DNA of 6,835 nucleotides from Eubacterium sp. (lineage in GTDB: Bacteria; Bacillota; Clostridia; Oscillospirales; Acutalibacteraceae). The stretch is taken from positions 1-6,835 of the forward strand of contig JAIDLO010000234.1 in assembly GCA_029050995.1 (NCBI GenBank), written 5' to 3'. Shown piece by piece: positions 1 through 4,067 of the stretch. The translations under genes and the position numbers were made by a program. Numbering within the stretch: the stretch's first letter is position 1; the number at the start of each line of letters is the position of its first letter. The notes beneath the pieces were generated by a model. It was given only the letters and a program-made list of their open reading frames with translations. It was not told the origin of the DNA and made no database searches.

Positions 1-519
1 GCTTATATCATTTCAAGAATCAACGGCTTTACTTATGTAAAAACTGATTATGATTTCTACACAGGCGAGCTTAATGTTCTTGAAACAAAGGCATTCTCAG
101 ACGGTGAAAGAGCTGCTGTTAAGTGCTATGGCGCTAACGATGTTCTTGAAGGTGTTGCAATTATGAAGGAAGAGGGCGTTGATGTTTCTATTACAGGTAA
201 CTCAACAAACCCAACTCGTTTCCAGCATCTTGTTGCAGGCACATATAAGAAATGGGCTCTTGAAAACGGCAAATCATACTTCTCAGTTGCATCAGGCGGC
301 GGTACAGGCCGTACACTTCATCCTGATAATATGGCTGCAGGTCCTGCTTCATATGGTTTAACAGACTCTATGGGTAGAATGCACGGCGACGCTCAATTTG
401 CAGGTTCATCTTCCGTTCCTGCTCACGTTGAAATGATGGGACTTATTGGTATGGGTAACAACCCAATGGTAGGTGCTACCGTTGCAACAGCTGTTGCTAT
501 TGCCGAGGCAATTAAATAA
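1..519 (+). CDS. GGGtGRT-family protein of unknown function (C-terminal part)
   Basis: The reading frame is open from the first base and ends with TAA at 517-519, giving 172 residues; the start lies upstream of the window. I recognise it as the GGGtGRT protein family by the motif itself at residues 99-105 of the visible part, followed by HPDNMAAGPASYG (107-119) and a very Gly/Met/Ala-rich C-terminus (GSSSVPAHVEMMG, then GMGNNPMVGAT). Family members are, as I recall, roughly 330 residues, so about half is visible. No enzymatic role is established that I know of. I recall homologues sitting next to NifU-like Fe-S scaffold genes, but no such neighbour is visible here. No signal peptide or transmembrane helix is seen in this part; the small hydrophobic tail (VATAVAIAEAIK) looks like a buried helix. 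Codon choice (CTT, GTT, GGC, ACA rich) resembles pflB and suggests a native, well-expressed gene. Family call is confident; function is unknown. Confidence 0.85.
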   Translation, partial: AYIISRINGFTYVKTDYDFYTGELNVLETKAFSDGERAAVKCYGANDVLEGVAIMKEEGVDVSITGNSTNPTRFQHLVAGTYKKWALENGKSYFSVASGGGTGRTLHPDNMAAGPASYGLTDSMGRMHGDAQFAGSSSVPAHVEMMGLIGMGNNPMVGATVATAVAIAEAIK

Positions 520-547
520 GCCAATTTTTACAACACTAAAAAATTTT

Positions 548-581
548 AGGGATGACACATTCATTTGTGTCATCCCTTTTT
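548..581 (+). terminator. Intrinsic terminator of the GGGtGRT gene
   Basis: A perfect 11-bp stem (GGGATGACACA at 549-559 with TGTGTCATCCC at 566-576) closes a 6-nt loop (TTCATT). It extends by one A-T pair (548/577) and runs straight into five T residues (577-581). It begins 29 bases after the stop codon, so it ends the upstream transcript before the acetyltransferase promoter. Confidence 0.9.
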
Positions 582-630
582 GCTTACAAAATTGTGTTGT
601 TTTTAGCTGTTATATCTTAACGAAGTTTTT

Positions 631-660
631 AAATCAAAGGACAGCATTGTCCCTTGATTT
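631..660. repeat. 13-bp inverted repeat overlapping the GNAT promoter
   Basis: AAATCAAAGGACA (631-643) and TGTCCCTTGATTT (648-660) are complementary at 12 of 13 positions (one A/C mismatch) around a 4-nt loop GCAT. The right arm contains the -35 element (647-652) and half the spacer of the following promoter. It could be a second terminator (short T-rich stretch after it), an operator for a dimeric repressor, or both. The DNA alone does not decide. Confidence 0.6.
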
Positions 661-675
661 ATTTTATGATATAAT
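647..675 (+). promoter_or_regulatory. Promoter of the GNAT gene, extended -10 type
   Basis: A -35 like TTGTCC (647-652), a 17-bp spacer and a perfect TATAAT (670-675) preceded by TG at 667-668 give an extended -10 sigma-A promoter. The predicted start is near 682, leaving a leader of about 33 nt before the ATG at 715. Confidence 0.8.
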
Positions 676-700
676 TTTTTAACAGAAAAATCGGAATTTG

Positions 701-706
701 AGGAGG
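701..706 (+). promoter_or_regulatory. Ribosome binding site of the GNAT gene
   Basis: A perfect AGGAGG lies 8 bases before the ATG at 715. This fixes the start codon. Confidence 0.9.
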
Positions 707-714
707 AAAGATAT

Positions 715-1155
715 ATGTTTTTGGATACTACTTTTTTAAAGAATGATGAAATACAATTACTATTAGAAAAAAATGTTGATGGGGATGAAAAGAGAAATTG
801 GGTTCCAACCTATCATTTTTCAATCTGCAATCTCAGTGGCACTAAAATGGGGATTTGTGACTTGAGAATTGGATATAACGATAACCTTTATTATGGCGGA
901 CACATTGGCTATACTGTTTTTCCGGAATACAGAGGAAACCATTATGCCGGTAAAGCCTGCTTATTATTGTTTCAACTTGCCTTAAAACATAATATGGATT
1001 ATTTGTACATAACCTGCAATCCGGACAATTATGCTTCAAGAAAAACTTGCGAGTATGCCGGTGGTAAACTATTAGAAATAGTAGAACTTCCGGAGGGAAA
1101 TGATATGCGTGATAATGGTGAATTAAAAAAATGCATCTATAAATTCACTTTGTAA
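715..1155 (+). CDS. GNAT-family N-acetyltransferase
   Basis: This 146-residue protein has the size and pattern of a single-domain GNAT acetyltransferase, which moves an acetyl group from acetyl-CoA to an amine. The strand GHIGYTVFPEYRG followed by NHYAGKACLLL (residues 62-84) matches the acetyl-CoA pyrophosphate-binding loop and helix of motif A, in the R-G-x-x-Y-A form. NPDNYASRKTCEYAGG (102-117) matches the later motif-B region where Asn and the following helix contact the cofactor. No signal peptide or membrane segment is seen; it should be cytosolic. Substrate is unknown; homologues are sometimes mislabelled as tagatose-bisphosphate aldolase. It is monocistronic: own promoter, strong AGGAGG, terminator after it. 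Codon use is more AT-rich (TTA, ATA, AAT) than in the flanking genes, consistent with low expression or later acquisition. Family call is strong; the role is open. Confidence 0.85.
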   Translation: MFLDTTFLKNDEIQLLLEKNVDGDEKRNWVPTYHFSICNLSGTKMGICDLRIGYNDNLYYGGHIGYTVFPEYRGNHYAGKACLLLFQLALKHNMDYLYITCNPDNYASRKTCEYAGGKLLEIVELPEGNDMRDNGELKKCIYKFTL

Positions 1156-1201
1156 AATTGAACAAAATCCAATTAGATTTTTTATATATAGTTTATACAA
1201 A

Positions 1202-1230
1202 TAAAAGCGTTGGTTAAACCAACGCTTTTA
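1202..1230. terminator. Bidirectional terminator between GNAT and pflB
   Basis: The sequence is a perfect inverted repeat around base 1216: TAAAAGCGTTGG (1202-1213) pairs with CCAACGCTTTTA (1219-1230), with a 5-nt loop TTAAA. A-runs on one side and T-runs on the other give a U-tract on either strand. It sits between the convergent stops of the acetyltransferase (1155) and pflB (1243), so it can end both transcripts. Confidence 0.85.
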
Positions 1231-1242
1231 ATTTTATATTTA

Positions 1243-3474
1243 TTACATTGAAGTATGGAAGGTTCTTGCGATAACCTCTTCCTGCTTTTCACGAGTAAGC
1301 TTATTAAAGTTTACTGCATAGCCTGAAACACGGATTGTAAGAGACGGATAAAGAGTCGGGTCATTCATAGCATCAACAAGCTTCTGACGATTCAGAACAT
1401 TTACATTAAGATGATGTGCATTCTGCGCAAAATAGCCATCAAGCATTGTTGTTAAATGTTCAATTCTGTTTTCCATATCAGTTCCAAGTGTATCCGGTGT
1501 GATTGAGAAGGTGTTTGAAATACCATCCTGGCAGCAGCCATAATCAAGCTTAGCAACGGAATTCAGAGAAGCAAGAGCACCTTCTGAATCTCTGCCGTGC
1601 ATTGGGTTTGCACCCGGAGCAAATGGTTCGCCTGCTTTTCTTCCATCAGGTGTTGCGCCTGTTTTCTTACCGTACATTACATTTGATGTAATTGTAAGAA
1701 TGGAAAGTGTATGCTTAGCCCCTCTGTAAGCAGGTGTTTTGCAAAGCTCTTTATAGAAATACTCAATAAGATCTTTTGCGATATCATCAACACGGTCGTC
1801 ATCATTTCCGTATTTCGGGAATTCGCCCTCTGTTTTGAAATTGGTAATAATGCCTCTTTCATCCTTAATCGGCGTTACCTTTGCATATTTGATTGCTGAA
1901 AGTGAATCAGCAACAACCGAGAAGCCGGAAACACCAAATGCCATAAGACGCTCAACCTCTGTATCATGAAGGCTCATCATCAGTCTTTCATAAGCGTACT
2001 TATCGTGCATATAGTGGATAATATTCATTGTATTTACATAAAGGCGAGCCATCCAGGAAAGATATTCCTTGTAAGCCTTAATTACCTTATCATAATCAAG
2101 CACCTCTTCAGCAAATACTTCGCTTTCAGGTGCGATCTGATCGCCGTGAACCTCATCCTTGCCGCCGTTCAGCGCCATAAGAAGAACCTTTGCAAGATTG
2201 CAGCGCGCACCGAAGAACTGCATCTGCTTACCCTCTTTCATAGCTGATACACAGCAAGCAATTGCATAATCGTCGCCGTAATCCTTACGCATTACATCAT
2301 CATTTTCATACTGAATTGAATCTGTATCAATAGAAACCTTAGCACAGAAATTCTTGAATCCCTGCGGAAGCTTCTGGCTCCATAAAACTGTAATGTTTGG
2401 TTCAGCGCTTGAGCCAAGGTTGTAAAGTGTCTGAAGAACACGGAAAGAGGTTTTTGAAACCATATGCTTTCCTTCGTTTGTTACACCGCCGAGAGAACAG
2501 GTTACCCAAACAGGATCGCCTGCGAAAAGATCATTATATTCAGGTGTACGAAGATGACGAACTAAACGAAGCTTAACAACAAGGTCATCAATAAGCTCCT
2601 GTGCGCCTTTTTCATCAAGCGTACCCTCTGCAAAATCTCTTTCAATATAGCAGTCAATAAATTCAGCAATTCTTCCGATTGAGTTTGCTGCACCATTCTG
2701 CTCTTTGATCGCACCAAGATAACCGAAATAGAGCCACTGGATTGCTTCCCTTGCATTTTTAGCAGGCGCAGAAATATCAAAGCCGTGATCAAGTGCCATA
2801 ACCTTAAGCTGATTCATAAATTCAATCTGCTTTGCAAGATCCTCTAAAAGATGAATTGTTGTTTCATCAAGATAATCCTTGCCTTCAAGATTGTGCTTAT
2901 CAAGCTTTTTCTGCTCAATAAGATAATCCATACCGTAAAGCGCAATTCTGCGGTAATCGCCAATGATTCTTCCTCTTGCATAAGCATCCGGAAGACCTGT
3001 TAAAATACCGGCATGACGCGCTTTCTTCATTGTATCTGTATAAGCACGGAACACACCTGTATTATGTGTTGTTCTGTAGGTAAACTCATCCTTGATTTTA
3101 TCAGACATTTCATAGCCGTAAGCCTCACAAGCCTGAACAGCATTTCTGTAGCCGGCAAAAGGAGAAACACCTCTTTTTAAAGGCATATCTGTCTGCAAGC
3201 CGACAATAATATCATCTTCCTTAATAACATAACCCGGTTTATGAGAAAGGAGTGTAAGCACCTTGCTTGCATCAACATTCAGCACGCCGCCCATTGAATT
3301 TTCAGCAACAAGCAGTTCATCAAGCTTTTTTCTTACTCTTTCTGTTCGCTCTGTCGGCGCTTCAAGGAAAGATGCATCACCATCATAAGCTGTATAGTTC
3401 TTATTTATAAAGTCACGAACATTGATACCATCGCACCATTCGCCGGTTTTAAAACCTCTCCAAGCATCATTCAT
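1243..3474 (-). CDS. pflB: Pyruvate formate-lyase (formate C-acetyltransferase)
   Basis: PflB converts pyruvate and CoA to acetyl-CoA and formate during anaerobic sugar fermentation; it is a cytosolic glycyl-radical enzyme. The 743-residue length is close to the usual 740-760. Near the N-terminus is WRGFKTGEW; the catalytic cysteine pair is Cys407-Cys408 in YAIACCVSAM, equivalent to E. coli Cys418-Cys419, and the glycyl-radical loop is RVSGYAV with Gly718 as the radical residue. The end EEVIARTFHTSM matches true PFLs rather than glycerol or choline lyase relatives, as does the CC pair. The start ATG (3472-3474) is fixed by AGGAGG eight bases upstream. The gene is transcribed alone toward a terminator and diverges from nrdDG. 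Its activase gene pflA, often adjacent in other Firmicutes, is absent here. A promoter with a Rex-like operator lies upstream. Intact; no missing key residue seen. Confidence 0.97.
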   Translation of the reverse strand: MNDAWRGFKTGEWCDGINVRDFINKNYTAYDGDASFLEAPTERTERVRKKLDELLVAENSMGGVLNVDASKVLTLLSHKPGYVIKEDDIIVGLQTDMPLKRGVSPFAGYRNAVQACEAYGYEMSDKIKDEFTYRTTHNTGVFRAYTDTMKKARHAGILTGLPDAYARGRIIGDYRRIALYGMDYLIEQKKLDKHNLEGKDYLDETTIHLLEDLAKQIEFMNQLKVMALDHGFDISAPAKNAREAIQWLYFGYLGAIKEQNGAANSIGRIAEFIDCYIERDFAEGTLDEKGAQELIDDLVVKLRLVRHLRTPEYNDLFAGDPVWVTCSLGGVTNEGKHMVSKTSFRVLQTLYNLGSSAEPNITVLWSQKLPQGFKNFCAKVSIDTDSIQYENDDVMRKDYGDDYAIACCVSAMKEGKQMQFFGARCNLAKVLLMALNGGKDEVHGDQIAPESEVFAEEVLDYDKVIKAYKEYLSWMARLYVNTMNIIHYMHDKYAYERLMMSLHDTEVERLMAFGVSGFSVVADSLSAIKYAKVTPIKDERGIITNFKTEGEFPKYGNDDDRVDDIAKDLIEYFYKELCKTPAYRGAKHTLSILTITSNVMYGKKTGATPDGRKAGEPFAPGANPMHGRDSEGALASLNSVAKLDYGCCQDGISNTFSITPDTLGTDMENRIEHLTTMLDGYFAQNAHHLNVNVLNRQKLVDAMNDPTLYPSLTIRVSGYAVNFNKLTREKQEEVIARTFHTSM

Positions 3475-3482
3475 AAATATTT

Positions 3483-3488
3483 CCTCCT
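3483..3488 (-). promoter_or_regulatory. Ribosome binding site of pflB
   Basis: Read on the minus strand, TAAGGAGGAA contains a perfect AGGAGG eight bases before the pflB ATG. This is a strong site, as expected for an abundant fermentation enzyme. Confidence 0.9.
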
Positions 3489-3565
3489 TAATTCTATCTT
3501 TTCCGCAAATGTTATTTATATGTCAATAAAATTGCAACTGCTGTATAGTTTACAATCTCTTTATC

Positions 3566-3583
3566 TTGTTAATATCATAACAA
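3566..3583. promoter_or_regulatory. Putative Rex operator over the pflB -10
   Basis: TTGTTAATATCATAACAA matches the clostridial Rex consensus TTGTTAA-N4-TTAACAA at 13 of 14 defined positions, with a single change at position 12. Rex is a repressor that leaves DNA when NADH is high. The site covers the whole -10 of pflB and reaches the expected start point, a placement that would block RNA polymerase. Assignment is from consensus match plus position; the rex gene itself is not in the window. Confidence 0.7.
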
Positions 3584-3602
3584 ACTTATAATCATATTGC
3601 AA
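3574..3602 (-). promoter_or_regulatory. pflB promoter, extended -10 type
   Basis: On the minus strand, TTGCAA (3602-3597), a 17-bp spacer and TATGAT (3579-3574) preceded by TGT make an extended -10 promoter. The start would be near 3567, giving a leader of about 93 nt to the pflB ATG. The -10 is buried in the Rex-like palindrome. Confidence 0.75.
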
Positions 3603-3682
3603 TTGATATTTATTTGGAAAATAAGAACGATTTTTAAATTTTTATAGTTAAATTGCACAAAGTTAAAGTTATTTCTAACTAA

Positions 3683-3698
3683 CCGCAATATATAGTGT
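3683..3698. promoter_or_regulatory. NrdR box 1 (putative)
   Basis: CCGCAATATATAGTGT agrees with the NrdR consensus ACACWATATATWGTGT at 14 of 16 positions, including the full central run. NrdR is the ATP/dATP-sensing repressor of ribonucleotide reductase genes and binds two such boxes in tandem. The partner box begins exactly 31 bp further on, about three helical turns, which is the typical NrdR arrangement. Confidence 0.65.
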
Positions 3699-3713
3699 GT
3701 ATTTACTTTTGTC

Positions 3714-3729
3714 ACATAATATATTGTAG
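3714..3729. promoter_or_regulatory. NrdR box 2 (putative)
   Basis: ACATAATATATTGTAG agrees with ACACWATATATWGTGT at 13 of 16 positions. It is separated from box 1 by a 15-bp gap, in phase on the helix. The pair lies about 340-385 bp before the nrdD start codon and about 80-130 bp upstream of the pflB -35, so which promoter it serves is not settled. Confidence 0.6.
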
Positions 3730-3764
3730 TTTACAGCAAATATGAAAAAATTATACACTCTGTA

Positions 3765-3793
3765 TTTACACTTTTGTAATAATTATGCATAAT
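3765..3793 (+). promoter_or_regulatory. Possible distal promoter toward nrdD
   Basis: TTTACA (3765-3770), a 17-bp spacer and CATAAT (3788-3793) each match the sigma-A consensus at five of six positions. The -10 is half of a 12-bp palindrome ATTATGCATAAT (3782-3793). It would place the tandem NrdR-like boxes some 36-80 bp upstream of its -35 and give a leader of about 270 nt. In such AT-rich DNA chance matches are common, so this is a weak call. Confidence 0.25.
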
Positions 3794-3902
3794 AATCCCA
3801 AATTTTCATATTTTTTGCCGATATTAAGCCAAAAAGCAAAAAAATCCTGCCTTACAAGTAAAATCTACATATCGTTAATTTTTTTGTGTTTTTAAAAAAT
3901 CA

Positions 3903-3918
3903 GCACAATATATGGTAT
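3903..3918. promoter_or_regulatory. NrdR-like box 3 (weaker)
   Basis: GCACAATATATGGTAT matches the NrdR consensus at 13 of 16 positions and ends 17 bases before the -35 of the main nrdD promoter. A partner 31 bp downstream is not seen; a poor 11-of-16 match begins 42 bp downstream at 3945, inside the promoter spacer. Position favours a real role, but the missing partner leaves doubt. Confidence 0.4.
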
Positions 3919-3935
3919 TTTTTCTGAAAAAGTTA

Positions 3936-3964
3936 TTGACACCAACGCTATATTTTGGTATGAT
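3936..3964 (+). promoter_or_regulatory. Main nrdDG promoter, extended -10 type
   Basis: A perfect -35 TTGACA (3936-3941), a 17-bp spacer and TATGAT (3959-3964) preceded by TG at 3956-3957 form a near-consensus promoter. The predicted start is near 3971, giving a leader of about 97 nt before the ATG at 4068. Such a strong promoter implies tight repression when the reductase is not needed. Confidence 0.85.
3941..3959. repeat. Inverted repeat filling the nrdD promoter spacer
   Basis: ACCAA (3941-3945) and TTGGT (3955-3959) are perfect inverted arms around 9 bp. They run from the last base of the -35 to the first base of the -10. This is a typical place for a dimeric repressor operator. The arms are only 5 bp, so chance cannot be excluded, and I cannot name the regulator. 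Confidence 0.4.
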
Positions 3965-3975
3965 GGTAAAGCACC

Positions 3976-4016
3976 GCACAATGTGTGTTACCGTTTTGTA
4001 ACCAAGCACAATGTGT
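3976..4016 (+). promoter_or_regulatory. Direct repeats and long hairpin in the nrdD leader
   Basis: GCACAATGTGT occurs twice, at 3976-3986 and 4006-4016, 30 bp apart. Each copy holds the quasi-palindrome CACA-A-TGTG, so the two copies can also pair with each other: 10 of 11 positions pair (two as G-U) with one A/A mismatch. Between them GTTAC (3987-3991) pairs with GTAAC (3998-4002) around a CGTTTT loop, with CAA bulged. The result is a 16-bp-class hairpin starting about five bases into the predicted transcript. No T-run follows, so it is not a terminator. It may be a pair of protein sites on DNA, an RNA control element or a transcript-stabilising stem. No known riboswitch is recognised. Confidence 0.5.
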
Positions 4017-4067
4017 AAGCTGTTCGTATGTTATATAAATCGTATAGAAATATGGGGTAACAAGACT

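Larger units (their letters stand above)
3475..4067. other. 593-bp divergent regulatory region between pflB and nrdD
   Basis: This AT-rich stretch contains no credible gene: both strands are dense in stop codons and no ribosome binding site precedes a frame of useful length. It holds, from left to right, the pflB ribosome site, Rex-like operator and promoter, a tandem pair of NrdR-like boxes, a possible distal plus-strand promoter with a 12-bp palindrome, a third NrdR-like box, the main nrdD promoter with an inverted repeat in its spacer, and a repeat/hairpin in the nrdD leader. The parts at about 3490-3560, 3604-3680 and 3800-3900 show only A/T runs and no structure I can support. Confidence 0.85.

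Noticed and set aside
473..682. 69-codon frame running across the end of the GGGtGRT gene
   Set aside because: It starts inside that gene in another frame, reads through the terminator hairpin and the GNAT promoter, and has no ribosome site.
842..1039. Minus-strand Cys-rich 65-codon frame inside the GNAT gene
   Set aside because: It is fully antisense to the acetyltransferase motifs and has no promoter or ribosome site; its cysteines come from the complement of GC-containing codons, not from a metal-site pattern.
1966..2247. Plus-strand open frame of 93 codons inside pflB
   Set aside because: It is antisense to conserved PFL coding sequence, has no ribosome site, and its translation matches nothing I recognise. 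Other antisense and out-of-frame stretches in pflB and nrdD were rejected for the same reasons.
3530..3659. Three ATTGCA copies (about 3531, 3597, 3652) as a repeat array
   Set aside because: The copies are six bases long, irregularly spaced (66 and about 54 bp) and lie in very AT-rich DNA, so chance is the simpler explanation.
4011..4067. Upstream in-frame ATG that would extend NrdD by 19 residues
   Set aside because: The extra residues (beginning MCKLFVCY) are unlike the family, no ribosome site precedes the ATG, and it lies inside the leader repeat. NrdD proteins begin at the MKIIKRNG start at 4068.
3475..4067. Small gene, tRNA or known riboswitch in the long intergenic region
   Set aside because: No cloverleaf, no cobalamin, purine or SAM aptamer core, and no frame with a ribosome site was seen. 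Only regulatory motifs are supported.
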